Shown here: positions 1-11,444 of the stretch, one piece after another
Layout: each line of letters begins with the position of its first letter
Position numbering within the stretch: position 1 is the first letter of the stretch
Assembly: GCF_905220415.1 (NCBI RefSeq)
Contig: NC_059568.1
Coordinates: forward strand, 8,866,001-8,930,000
Source of the DNA: Colias croceus
Lineage: Eukaryota; Arthropoda; Insecta; Lepidoptera; Pieridae
DNA length: 64,000 nucleotides
Direction of reading: 5' to 3'
Notes under the pieces: model-generated
The model's input: the letters and a program-made list of their open reading frames with translations, nothing else
What the model was told of the DNA's origin: nothing
The model's database searches: none
Made by a program: the position numbers and the translations under genes

Positions 1-3000
1 CAAAACAAATTCATATCACCGTGTAGTAAGATTTACATTCCGTTGCTTTCACGCTTGATCGGCGATTTTGGATTTAGAGCTATCGTAATAAGGACTGTTT
101 CGAGTTAGTAAAAAAATACACATTTACCTCAACGTGGTAGCTATCGAATAAAACTGAACCGAGCGGATATTAAAATAGAGGCTCTTTTGGGAGGTACCTT
201 TTATTTTCAGTTGCTCAAAGATTAGTGTTGATAATGGGTGCGTAATTACAGTAGAAAGGCGGACATTACGAGGTTCATTTGGCGAGCAGAGATCGAAGGG
301 GTTCGGAGTGCCTCCAGAATTAGCTTCGCAATGATTTCGTTAATACAAACACCATACGTGACTCAGGAGGCCTCTTGGAGCTACTCTCCCTGTTACCAGC
401 AATTAAAGATAGACTTCTTTTATGATATACGAGTCTGATCTTTAAAAAGTTCATTTAAAATACCTATACTAATAGGGGGATGTATGACCACAAATTAAAA
501 ATATCTGAATAGTTTACTGGAAATACCAATGTTATTGCAAAAGTTATTTTTATTTTAATGAGTTGTAACACTCATGGAAAATAATGTGTAGTAGTAAAGG
601 GAACACGTCGATTATGGAAAAAATCATAGCTTATGCTTATGCATGGCGTCACGCTGTTTCATTTAGCGTTTAGAGGGTTAAATTTTTATTACCCACTGCC
701 ACATCTTGGAATATGCTGTTTTTTATTAACTGAAATTTAAGTAAAAACACTGAAATGACAAATCATAATTACGTTCAGACAAGCATACATTATAATAATT
801 AATATCTTAATATTTCGACAATTAGGTGTAATCTAACTTTTAAGACAATATAGGGTGTATTTAAAGCCTGACGCTGCACTACCGGACAATAATATGTAGA
901 TATTGTTTAATATTTTTAACACATTTGTAAAAGTTCCCCATGGCCATCGAGAAAATGTCCTATTCAGCCAATATAGTGGCACCATAAATTTCATATGAGG
1001 GTGTCGTGTTTGCTCTAAGAATGTATTGTTGACCGAGCAGGGAGGCGACGGAGCGCTTTCTTGGCACCACTAGGGGTCTCAATGGTATACTGAAAATATA
1101 CTGCAACGACAATTACTGTCTTCCACAAATAGTATAGATCCAGACACGCTTTTGTTGTGTCAATTCTCAATTCTTTAACAATTCAAGCAGCAGACGTGAA
1201 CCGTCTTATTGTTGATTAAAGCGGTTTCCGTTTTTAATATTGTACATATTTTGCAAGACTAACATATACCATACCTAAAAAAAGAAATACCTGTAAATAT
1301 GACTCAGCAAATACCTAGTTACGGCCACTATTTATTTTATATGATGTTTATGTTCAATTTTCTTTTCTCAATAAAAAAAGTTTTAAACTCTTTGTTAGCA
1401 GACAATATTAAAAATTTATATTGTTAATTATGTATTGAATGCACTAAACTTGACTAGTTGGTTTACTGAAGCGTCTTTCTTGAACTAGTTCATTTTATTC
1501 CATTGAAAACAGTTTAACCTGTAAATTCTTATAACGACCGAACGAAGATCAAATTATACCACCCTTAAATGGGAAAAACAATCACATAAACGAATAAATC
1601 GGTAGCAGAACTGAGCTCGTCCCATCAATTTCGATTCGAAATGGAAAATGTAATCACTTTTGACGATGCTATTTGTACGTATGTACGCAATGAGTGGATG
1701 CTATATCGCGACAAAATTTTCGTATTTTAAAAGCTACGCAGAAAGGTTTTGTCTCTTTACAAGTTGTTCCGCAAATGTAAAACCATAGTACCTTCAAAAA
1801 CTACAAGAAACACAGTCCTAATACAAGTCTAGTTTTTAAAAAGTAAAATTAATAATGGTCTTTATAAAATCATTGCCTTATATTTATTGGCAATTGCCTT
1901 ATATTTATGTGTAGTAAATTAGAAAGATGTGTTGCTTGGACCGGTATCTATTCAGCATATTGTAGTTGTATTAAACATCTTCTGCTACTTACGATTTATT
2001 TTGAAAGGAACGAAATATAAAGTGATGCAAATGGATTAGAATACGTTTCCGCGCCATTACATCTGTATCAGACGTCAAGAGGGCCAATCATTTCAAATTG
2101 CGGCCTCGTGCCTTTTGTCCGCTTATAAATATAATAACTGCATCCGGATAGTCAATGTCAGGGGCAATCAGAGGGAATTCTTACCTTTGTCGTCTTATGA
2201 TGATTGACGTTAAAATACTTAAATACAGCCTTGTCTCATCCGTCGGCCACAAAACAAGTAAATTAACGTATTGTTCCATAGCTGTTTAAGTTTCATTACG
2301 TTTAGATTTTAATAGAAATATAAAATAGACATTTGAAAGTGAAACTTGTTTACGATAATTTTTATTGTTAAAATTTAGGTGACGATACTTACCATAAACA
2401 ATCAAACGGTTCAAATATTGATGTATATTGAATATTTATAATAGTTTTCTAATAAAGTACAAGTTGAATTAGTCCGTCCATCGATCCCTAGCGGGTCATT
2501 TATCATAATCATCTGGATTAGATCGCGCCGCGCCCTACAGGGAACTGTATGAGCCCCCGTTTAACTGCTATTCAACATTTTTTGAATGAACCCTTGCTTA
2601 GTCATGCACGTTTCGCTTCTTAACTTATAATTTTTAAACAATTTATTATTGGCACTACATTAAACACTGAATAATAAGTAGAAATGGGAAATAGGTACAT
2701 AATTAGTATGGCATTTATTGAGGGCTGCAATGTTTTAAGAGTTATAATTATAGGATTTATTTATAAGTTGACACAATTACCTACTTTAGTTTTTTAACCG
2801 ACTTCAAAAAAAAGGAGGAGGTTATCAATTCGGCCGGTATATTTTTTTTTTTTTTTTATGTATGTACACCGATTACTCCGAGGTTTCTGAACCGATTTAC
2901 GTGATTCTTTTTTTGTTCGATGCGGGATGGTGTCGAATTGGTCCCATAAAAATTTTATTCGGATAGGCCCAGCAGTTTTTATTTTATGAGCATTTTTGTC

Positions 3001-4607
3001 TGTAGGTATTTGTAAATTTTGCAAGTGCAAGTTTGAAGTCGGTTGTTTTTAACGCAGTTATCACTTGTGTTCAGATATTTTTGCCATCATTTGAGGCAGA
3101 TTTAACGGGGCATACACTTTTTCCGGTTCTTTGTTAAAATTAAAATATAATTAAATTAAAGATATGTTTAGTCAAAAAGCCTTCGAGATATTTTGCATAA
3201 AAAAACAACAGAAAGGAAAAAAAAATGACTTGGTTTAGAGTTGTAGAGTGGTAGAGACTCTACATTTTTGATCCACCATTACCTATATATTAGAAGTGAA
3301 TTGCCTGTGTAAAAATAAGAAAATGTGAAATGCTAGAAATATTATTTTACTTCCTCACCCCGTCTACTAGATGATGCTGTGTTATGTTTATACTTGCCGC
3401 GTTAAATTTGATATAAGCGGTCTTAGTAAGTGTTAGAAGAGACTTTAAATATGTCGTCCGTCGTTAAATGCAATATATTTTATGAAATTAAAAATACATT
3501 TAAAAGCCTGTAAGTATATGAATGTAAAATATAAAGGAGATAGTAGCTTCATTTCTAACAATAAGTGAGGAATCTTTTCTTTTTTTATCTCTTTTTTACC
3601 CTTTTATCGCGGAATATTCTTGTCAAACCGACACAAAAAATATCAAATTACCTTTTGCGTTAAACAAACGATAGTAACATTTTCTTTCCCGTTAGTGACT
3701 ATGGAATTGTAACATTTTTTAAATGCATATAAATGTTCACGTTATTCACCGCCTATCCCTCGATTCTTAAGACTTTATAGCACATTTTGTATTAGTCATG
3801 GCACAAGAGTTAGTCACAGTACCCTGCTTTACAACCCACAAACAACATGAGTGTCATTAACAGTTACTATTTTATTATAATATTAACAAAGGCGACTGTT
3901 CCCTTGGGGTCCCTATTGTTTCAAATTGAATTTCAAACAATTGGACATTACTTCACCAAAATTGATCTTAAGTTTTGTAGATTAGAGTTCATATTTAATT
4001 GAAATAAAATAAAAATCGTAAACATTCGGCTGTTATAACATTCGTATAATTTGTAAGTATTTTTGTACAATACATCCAACGATATAAGAGGTCCTATAGC
4101 GAGCAAGGATCTCATTATTTGAATGTTCATTACTTGCTCTGTGGAATGTTCAATTATACACTGCATATTACATTTTCACAATGGATTCTGATTGAAGTGG
4201 GTTAAATTTTGACGAATTATCCCAATAAAACGTCAGTTTTTATAAGAAATCGGTTTCTTAGAGACATTCTAAAAATGTAGTCTCGTATCGCGACAAACGG
4301 TTAGTAAGAACCCCAAGCACTATCTATGCAAATTTAGAAGCCTACACGTACGGGGCGATCTCATTACGGCTGTTTAAAATGCAATCTATGCACTGTATCT
4401 GAGTTTTTTTGGTCCGTGTTGTTGGTCTGTTGTCAGGGAAACTACTATCTTTTTAGTCTAGCCGTGCAGTAAGTGTTATAGAAAACAAACTGTAACACCA
4501 AATAGATTATTGTATTTGGCTAAGCCCATCAGTTTATCATCTCCGTGGAAAAATGATATTCGTTTTAATACCAAACATATTGGTAAATTTACTTATTTCT
4601 GTTTCAG
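1..4607. other. Upstream intronic sequence of the Ets65A-like gene
   Basis: No coding exon is supported here. The stretch is AT-rich and ends in a good 3' splice site (a pyrimidine tract followed by cag) at 4607. The next exon starts in split-codon phase, so the gene must have earlier exons, probably left of the window. Inside lie a short MITE (2796-3044) and two slightly GC-richer islands near 2040-2200 and 2480-2570. The first contains an ETS-like palindrome ATCCGGAT near 2145, which could be regulatory; that is inference only. Confidence 0.5.
2796..3044. mobile_element. MITE-like repeat with 13-bp terminal inverted repeats
   Basis: The stretch begins AACCGACTTCAAA (2796-2808) and ends TTTGAAGTCGGTT (3032-3044), an exact inverted pair. 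The body is non-coding and includes a long T run. This size and end sequence recur widely in lepidopteran genomes, as far as I remember. A 78-aa reading frame inside it on the minus strand is incidental. No clear target-site duplication was identified. Confidence 0.65.
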
Positions 4608-4655
4608 ATCCATATCAAATGTTCGGACCCACAAGCAGTCGTCTTGCTAATTCAG
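4608..4655 (+). CDS. Ets65A: Ets65A-like exon: GPTSSRLAN linker (48 nt)
   Basis: This exon is too short to stand out as an ORF. It is bounded by ttcag at the 5' side and gtaaga at the 3' side. It reads, after a split Asp codon, PYQMFGPTSSRLANS, and ends with one base of a Gly codon that is completed by the next exon. Phase and protein sequence both match the ERG-type linker. Confidence 0.88.
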
Positions 4656-7600
4656 GTAAGATTATGAATATGAGGTCATAAGATCACTTGCCACATTCTT
4701 TAATTATAGTTAATACCTAGTCATTAAAGCAAAGATATCTTGATGAACAACACATGAGTGGCTAATAAAGTTTTTAAAGTATTTCATCAATATTTAACGT
4801 GTAATTTCGATATATAAAATAACCAATTAAAATTAGGCAGATTAAAATGTTGTGCTGGTCCAATTTATTCAGCACTTGAATCATACATATATGTATTTCT
4901 TTCCGCCCATTCTTACCTCAAATAATATCGGTTAATTAAAACTAAATTTAGTCCCTTCATAGGTGAAAGTGGTCAAGAAGCGGGTGACCTGTGAGAAAAT
5001 AGGGGTCGACAGTTAACACGCGAAATGGCGATAACAGCCCCCGTTCGGTTTACCATGTATTTGATTGGAGATACCGTACAAGTTTTTAGATAAACGATGT
5101 ATTGAAATGATGGAAATAAATGTACGGACTTCACTTTTAAGTTGCATTTTATATAGATACTCATTAATTCATCAAGTGCAAGAAATTAAATTTATTAACT
5201 CCTCATGTCCACAAGATATGGTTAAATATAGACTTGCATTTTAGAATAATTTGCAAAAATAGAATAATAAATAATATGCAAATAGCTCTTCTAAGCGATA
5301 CATGTTTTTAAGCAAAATATTTATATATCTAATAATAGTAGAACCTTCCAAGGTATTGCTCTCTTCAGACTCGATCAATAGGTTTACCGAAGACTAACGT
5401 AAATTAATAAAAATCTAATCAACTTCTAATATGTGAAAAACAAAGTGTATTTTTAATACCATAGTATTTAATACCATAAGTACTACCATACTGTATAAAT
5501 TGTTTTCATAATTTCCTTGTTCCACGTTTCCTTCCTTTCTTTCAAAAATAGAAGTGTTTGTAGATTGGTTAAATAGATAGTAGTTAAAAGGTCAATGTGT
5601 ATCTTGATAAAGTTGTGTATTGATTTGCAGGTAACTAGCAATTAACTTCAACATTCAGTGATTTTTTTCCCACAGGTAGGGTTGTCAATTACGAACAATT
5701 ATTTATACGTACTCGTGCACGCAAGCGGCTACGCTAGATAGTGTAGATAACATTAATTTTATTCTTTTGGGAACGTGCTTCAAACATATATTGTGGATAT
5801 TATCTGCACTTTACCCCTCGGCAAGTTAAAATGTTAATAGTCTAATAAAATGGTGTCGAACTAAATCGCAGCACGCACTTTTATATTTTCGTTCAGTTTA
5901 TTGGACCAGGTATTTGTGGTGGATGTAGGTAACTGAAACACTTTAGACGTCAGGCGCTCAGACATCTGTGATGGATCTTCCGTAAACACGGTATTGTATT
6001 TCGTACGATGGATAATAAAAAAATATACGAATTTGGTCTAGAATTAGATAATCTACATAGAAAATAATATGAACAAAATGTAGTTTCTTAAGATCGTCGA
6101 GATTAGATGTTATTTGGTGGAACCTGGAGGTTTAATAAAATCATAAAGAATAATAGGGAATTTCTTGCATTGATAATATCATAGATTTGGAAACCATCAT
6201 TCAAATATGTACTTAAATCTACATATAGTATCTACTTATGGTATTTGAGGCTTAATTTAGATTGAAACACAAGGATGATGCAATCACTCTTATTCACCGG
6301 CAACAAACTGACACATGATCGGTGACATTATTTGTGTCTACCCTCACTAATATGACTAATATACTACAATCCCTCCACCTTTAGTTACAACTTAATGACT
6401 AGGTATTACAAAATTTTACGTTTTTTACGTATACGCAAGGGATATCTACGAGGTGTCAACTGATCGTCACTCCGAGGGTCTATAGGGGCGGAAGGAGAAC
6501 TCACGCCAGTAGCGACAGAACTTCCTTCAGAATCTGAGCCAACTGGTACCGATTCACTCCTCTATTGAGCTGGCGATGACAAGACGTTTGAGTCATGAGG
6601 AACCCCCTGCAATTGCGGTGAATCTTGTTCCGTATCCACAGGAAACGAAGATTCAGTCACCCCATTAGTAGTGTAGTCCCCGAAGCAACTCACATCATCA
6701 GACACATGTTCATTGTATTTTTTAGAACCCTTATAAATCAAAATTTGATCTATATGTTTTCTAAATCCGAAGGAAATACTAAATCTTTAGCGACGCGATA
6801 AGTGTCTTCTACCAACGCTGTCAACAACAACGCGCGGCGCTTCACCCCGGCTTTGTCTGAATTGTCATCAATGCTGTTAGCCGTGCAATACTGCTTAAAA
6901 CGACTAATGAATATACTCCATTCTTGCGCGCGGTGGTCGAACGTGAGATTGCTGCTAAATGACGCATTTCCAACAAACGACATATTTCACTGTATTCTTT
7001 GCACTTTTTCACGTGTGAATTACTATTTCCTCGTCGCCAATTATGGTATTTGAGGCTTAATTTAGATTGAAACACAAGGATGATGCAATCACTCTTATTC
7101 ACCGGCAACAAACTGACACATGATCGGTGACATTATTTGTGTCTACCCTCACTAATATGACTAATATACTACACTACTATAAAAATAAAATAACGATTAT
7201 ATTATATACGCAAGTACATAATGACTGTGCCGTTACGCAGAGGTGTCAGGCGCGTCGAGCGGCAATTTACGTGAGACAATCAAAGCCACGTGGCAGCCCT
7301 GACTGTAATTACACTGCGCATTTCACGCGGGCGCAGGCCAACTTACCTGTGATCGTGATTTGAACAACGAAATGGTAGAATGATTCAATGTGCCCGTGTA
7401 ATATTATTGTGGCATTTTTTCCGGATTTTTATAACAGGCGAATAGAAGTCAATTAAATAACTAATAAGATTAGGATACAAAGGAGAGAAGAGGCTATGTC
7501 CATTTTCAAAATTGTCAATTGATATATTTTGTTACACTAATTACTTTGGAGTCCATGATATTCGCCTTGCCGGGGCGCAATCGCCACCTAGCAAGGCGAT

Positions 7601-10600
7601 AGACGCGGGTTCGGATCCGGCCTCGTGATAGATTTTTTTATATTTTTTTAAATTTCTCATTTATAAAGCATTGTCTACTCCCTACCTAAGTATACTTTCA
7701 AATTGATAAAAGGTACTGGTAGAAAAAACATAGACAATTCAAATTATTTTAAAACAACCCTTCATACAATATTAAAAGTTCACTATAGCAATCATATTAA
7801 AATTTAAAATTTCAGGTCAATCTCACTCGCCACTTTAAAAAACTGTCCAACACATGGCAATATGTTTTTCCGAATAAAATAGTGATTTACAAGCAGCGAG
7901 GCTCAGAAGCGAAGGAACCCCCGTAGAAGCATGTTGGGATATTGGGCGGCCATGTCACGTGTACGCACGACTTGAGCGAAACGCGATCGTCTAGCTAGAA
8001 GTAGCGTCAGAAAAAAGTTTGAAGCTCAACAGAAGAGAAACTCGTACATTTGTTGTTTTGTAATAAGTGGTATTTTTCTAAGTATTGAGTATAAAAGACA
8101 CATTTTTTTGGGAAATCGTAAATTTCAATCAGTTATTGATGAAAAAACGGTAAAAGGTTTATGGATATGCAATACAAATCTTCAAGTTTTAAAACCAAAT
8201 ATATATAACCATTGACTTGGTAAAAAATCTGAATAAAGTGAAAATGAAGGATGAAAAACAGTTTGTTCTCCGCATTTATTATAATTTATCCACTCATTTT
8301 CAAACCGACGCGGACGCGGACGCTTTATTTAAAAAACATTGCAATGCAAATTCAAAAGATTTTGTTTTGCAACAGATAATAAAACAATTTCCCTTGAAAA
8401 AAAAGGCTAATTGTAGATGGGGACAGTACTAAAACGGCGAGTTCACACGAGCGTGGCATCTCGGTGATTTATACCATGATCGATTATGTTGAAGTCACAA
8501 CGTTTTCGCTCGCATCTCGCTTCGCTTGACTCATTGTCTGTTATGGCCCATCGATTTTATTACTCGCAATTAATGATGGCTTGGGGTTTGATGAGAAATA
8601 CTGCATGTTGCTAAATCACTGTCAATGGTATATAAATATTGTAGGTATGGACGGAAATTACATAATTATTGTTAGAAAAAATCCAAAAGCTAGGAACAAT
8701 TTAATCTGCGTGGTTCTTGTTCAGATGGTCTGATCAGGTAGGTAGGTACCGTAACATTACAGTACAGTACAGTCTACATAGACTAAACGACTTCTAAAGA
8801 AAATCTGTGAAATTTCAATAGACGTACACAAAGTTATAATTCATGGACATAATATGGTTTACATAATAGTTTAGATTCTAGGACACAACACAAACGGGTA
8901 AAAAAACCTTAGTAGTTAACACACTTAGCAATCGCTTATGTTGTTTGCCAAGAGTTTGAGTAAATCGAAAAGCCACCCAAATAATATTAATAGTGCCGTG
9001 TCAGCGTGTAGTCGCGTTATCCCTAATCGATTCAAGGAACTATTACGTATTGTGAGCAATGCCTCAGGCGCGGCGTAACTACCGCTTTATGACTGCGTAA
9101 TGATAGGGTTGCTGATGGTGAAATCTTTCAATATTATATAAGCCATTAGGCATTAGCTATATTGTCTGTGGTGCGAGTTTTCTCTTTCATCAACAAATGA
9201 CTCTTATTTTATGATTATCGTTTTTTCATTTTATATGATCGTTAGAAACCTAAAATCCTATAACGTTAGGTATTTAAATCGAGAAAGACGTAAAAACTGT
9301 AGATTTGATTTTTCTAAGAGGTTCACTCGGTTATACTTTTATGTGTGGGATCTAGCAAAATCTATCGTTACAGGCTCAGGTCAGATCCAGTTATGGCAGT
9401 TTCTTCTGGAGCTACTGAGTGATTCGAGCAACGCAGGCTGCATCACCTGGGAGGGGACAAACGGTGAATTCAAACTGACGGACCCCGACGAGGTGGCCCG
9501 GCGGTGGGGGGAGCGCAAGTCCAAACCGAACATGAACTACGACAAGCTGAGCCGGGCTCTGAGGTAACGTCACATTTGCGGTAACGGTGATGCTATTGCG
9601 ATGTCCATGGGTACCCATAATACTGTATGTGCGGTGCGATTTTATAGTCCCTGTGTGTCGACAAAATGTTTTCCGTATGTCTATATTTCTTGATTATTGT
9701 ATTTATGGCCACAGTGCTATCACAATAATGATAGGCAGGAGAACTAATCGAGCCAACTCTGTACAGATATTACTACGACAAGAACATAATGACGAAGGTA
9801 CACGGCAAGCGTTACGCGTACAAGTTTGACTTCCAAGGGCTGGCGGCTGCGACCCAGCCCGCCGCTACCGACCAGGCGTACAAGTACCAGAGCGACTTGT
9901 TCATGAGCTCGTACCACCACTCCGCCAAGCTGTCGTCCTTCATGGCGCCTCACGCGGCCATGCCCACGTCTACAGGTAATGTTGTTATAATGTACGGTGA
10001 GCTTGCGAATTAATACCTTGTGTGCACTTAATGATTTTCTAAGGAATTCTGTGGACAATAAGGACGATGAGGTCATAGTCAAGAGGTAGGAAAGAAACTT
10101 AACTAACTTTCATATTTCGTGAACCAAGTACTTAAGTAGTATTTATCAAAACTTTTTTTAACTACAAAAAGTAAACAGACTTTAAAGTTTTTAAATTTCA
10201 AATATTTTCAAGCCAAAAGCGGAATTTACAAGACAGTGTAAAGTTATTTTAAGCTAACAGATTAAAAAAGTTGTCAACAGGCCAGTTTAATATCATGCAC
10301 CCTTCAAACGCAGTCGGGTGTAATCTGCATTCGGTGCTAATACCCGTACACTCGCTAGCACAAATATTAGCACGCTCCTCGAAACGGCTTGTCATCGCCA
10401 CTGGTTTGGCTTCACTCACTTGACTTAATGGAATAAATATTTTGACTACGATAATTTACTGCGACACCTTATTCTGTGCAGGAATGTATGTAATAAACCG
10501 GATTTTATAAGATGGTAATGCTATTTATTGGTTTACTGGTACATATTTAACAATTTAACGAACCGAATTTATCTACCTACTTTTACAAATTACGGATGTT

Positions 10601-11238
10601 CATTCAATTTTTTCAAATAGCTTTTCGATGTGATTGTACACAAAATTCAATTTATATATTTTTATGTTAAAATTTTTAGATTATGAATTAATCTAACTTG
10701 CAATGTATAAATAAGATAATCATTCCAGAAGTCCTTGGAAAATCATTACAAGCTAGCGTTGAAGCGAATTTGCTATGAGCGACTGACGAAATAAAAATTT
10801 GATTGTGTATCTTTTTACTTTGTTTATTTTTGCTTTTTATACTTTATTTATTTTAAATTGAAACATTTTTGGTTCAGGTATATTATTTTAATGGCATGTA
10901 ATGAATACCGTCATGCATTTGGCTGGTTAATTAATTGCGTTTTAGATAAGCAAATATAGCGCTCGCAGGCAGTCTGCAGGCAATATACCCAGCCTAGTCT
11001 GTTTGAGGCAAATAGTGATATCCGAAGCGAGCGGATATTGTTGTCCAAAATGCAATTTCAATCGCAATTCCAATTTCACATGTTAACTTAGGTTAGAAAC
11101 CTTCTTGTTGCAGCTTCGATATTCCCATCAGCGTCATGGAGTAATTGGGGCGGTGGTGGGAGCAACCTGTACTCCCCCCATTCTATGGCTCCTCCCCACG
11201 TGGCGTCGCACCTGGGATCGTACCCGCACTACGCATGA
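4608..11238 (+). CDS. Ets65A: Ets65A-like ETS-domain transcription factor (ERG/FLI1 class), 3' part
   Basis: This is a sequence-specific nuclear transcription factor. Four exons join in phase: 4608-4655, 9374-9563, 9767-9975 and 11114-11238 (stop TGA 11236-11238). They give 189 complete residues preceded by a split codon. The order is a linker with PYQMFGPTSSRLANSG, an ETS winged helix (QLWQFLLELL, WEGTNGEFKL, recognition helix NMNYDKLSRALRYYY), then VHGKRYAYKFDF and a Tyr/Ser/His-rich tail ending LGSYPHYA. The GPTSSRLAN linker directly before the ETS domain is shared by vertebrate ERG and FLI1 and by fly Ets65A. The tail ending in YPHYA resembles fly Ets65A as I remember it. The N-terminus and any PNT domain would lie left of the window. 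Identity is firm at the ERG/FLI1 class; the choice of Ets65A over a paralogue such as Ets21C rests on the tail. Confidence 0.9.
6237..6368 (-). repeat. 3' LTR of the small retroelement
   Basis: This is 132 bp, identical by eye to 7042-7173. On the minus strand it follows a purine-rich tract and begins TGTAG. The left flank is the duplicated pentamer CTACT. Confidence 0.9.
6750..6983 (-). pseudogene. Truncated gag fragment of the LTR element
   Basis: The reading frame of 77 codons starts MSFVGNASF and contains the pattern W-x2-F-x2-RF-x-QYC...KRRALLLTAL...DTYR...DL. This is the conserved N-terminal core of gypsy-type Gag in insects. It ends abruptly, and the sequence beyond about 6745 is not continuous gag. 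The capsid, nucleocapsid and pol regions have therefore been lost in one large internal deletion. Confidence 0.8.
7042..7173 (-). repeat. 5' LTR of the small retroelement
   Basis: This is 132 bp and matches 6237-6368. On the minus strand it is followed directly by TTGGCGACGAGG, placed like a primer-binding site. The right flank is CTACT, completing the 5-bp target-site duplication. Confidence 0.9.
7563..7625 (+). repeat. tRNA-like / SINE head fragment
   Basis: The segment carries a B-box-like GGTTCGGATCC (7608-7618) followed by GGCCTCG, and a possible cloverleaf around GCCTTGC...GCAAGGC. The normal anticodon arm is not convincing, and the 3' side is a T run. It resembles tRNA-derived SINE heads more than a functional tRNA. 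Confidence 0.35.
9374..9563 (+). CDS. Ets65A: Ets65A-like exon: first two thirds of the ETS domain
   Basis: It is bounded by gttacag and gtaacg. It encodes SGQIQLWQFLLELLSDSSN through NMNYDKLSRAL, ending in two bases of the Arg codon that the next exon completes. It holds ETS helix 1, the WEGTNGEF strand region and most of the DNA-recognition helix with its first conserved Arg. Confidence 0.93.
9767..9975 (+). CDS. Ets65A: Ets65A-like exon: end of ETS domain and start of tail
   Basis: It is bounded by gtacag and gtaatg. It completes Arg and continues YYYDKNIMTKVHGKRYAYKF, the end of the recognition helix and the wing. A tail with DQAYKYQSDLF and YHHSAKLSSFM follows. The last base starts an Ala codon finished in the terminal exon. 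It is clearly GC-richer than the introns around it. Confidence 0.93.
11114..11238 (+). CDS. Ets65A: Ets65A-like terminal exon
   Basis: It follows ttgttgcag and encodes SIFPSASWSNWGGGGSNLY, then SPHSMAPPHVASHLGSYPHY and A, and stops at TGA 11236-11238. The C-terminus has the short aromatic/His-rich ending of ERG-class proteins. An AATAAA lies 118 bp downstream. Confidence 0.92.
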
Positions 11239-11355
11239 CCAGCTTTTTAAACACTTGTGTAACGATTAATGAACTTCAGCCGAGTCATTAGGAACGCAAC
11301 TATTTTAATCGTGAATTCATGAAATTATCTTCAATAATTCTCATATTTTCATAGC

Positions 11356-11361
11356 AATAAA
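11356..11361 (+). terminator. Candidate poly(A) signal of Ets65A-like gene
   Basis: AATAAA lies 118 bp after the stop codon. A longer 3' UTR using later signals is equally possible, because the downstream region has many AT-rich hexamers. Confidence 0.4.
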
Positions 11362-11380
11362 CTGTACCGTCTTATGTCTG

Positions 11381-11444
11381 TAAAATAACACAATACGAAC
11401 GAAATCAGTCTATGTAATGATTTCGTTCGTATTGTGTTATTTTA
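11381..11444. repeat. Perfect 27-bp inverted repeat with 10-nt loop
   Basis: The left arm 11381-11407 is the exact reverse complement of 11418-11444, with a 10-nt spacer (gtctatgtaa). It lies 19 bp past the candidate poly(A) signal of the Ets65A-like gene. It is either a recent inverted duplication or a structured 3' UTR or small-RNA element. Confidence 0.9.

Larger units (their letters stand above)
6237..7173 (-). mobile_element. Internally deleted LTR retrotransposon (937 bp)
   Basis: Two 132-bp direct repeats (6237-6368 and 7042-7173) appear identical by eye. The whole is flanked by a 5-bp duplication CTACT (6232-6236 and 7174-7178). On the minus strand the LTR starts TGTAGTATATTAG. Next to the downstream LTR is a purine-rich tract (6369-6380), and next to the upstream LTR is TTGGCGACGAGG, placed like a primer-binding site. 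Between them are only part of a gag gene and a short non-gag stretch. Almost all of pol is missing, so the copy is non-autonomous. Identical LTRs indicate a recent insertion. The gag type is gypsy-like. Confidence 0.9.
4656..9373. other. Ets65A-like intron of 4.7 kb
   Basis: This intron separates the linker exon from the ETS-domain exon. It contains the small LTR element at 6237-7173 and a tRNA-like fragment near 7563-7625. The rest is AT-rich with no exon I can support. The stretch 7900-8000 is GC-richer and could be a promoter or repeat. Reading frames at 8217-8432 and 9211-9373 are not conserved protein. Confidence 0.6.

Noticed and set aside
2794..3030. 78-aa minus-strand frame
   Set aside because: It lies wholly inside a MITE and crosses a homopolymer.
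8217..8432. 71-aa frame starting MVKNLNKVKMKDEKQF
   Set aside because: Low-complexity Lys-rich start and no family recognised. It may be a transposase scrap, but the evidence is too thin.
9211..9373. Upstream extension of the ETS exon as an alternative N-terminus
   Set aside because: The frame is open to 9211, but a good acceptor at 9373 and phase agreement with the 4608-4655 exon show it is intron read-through.
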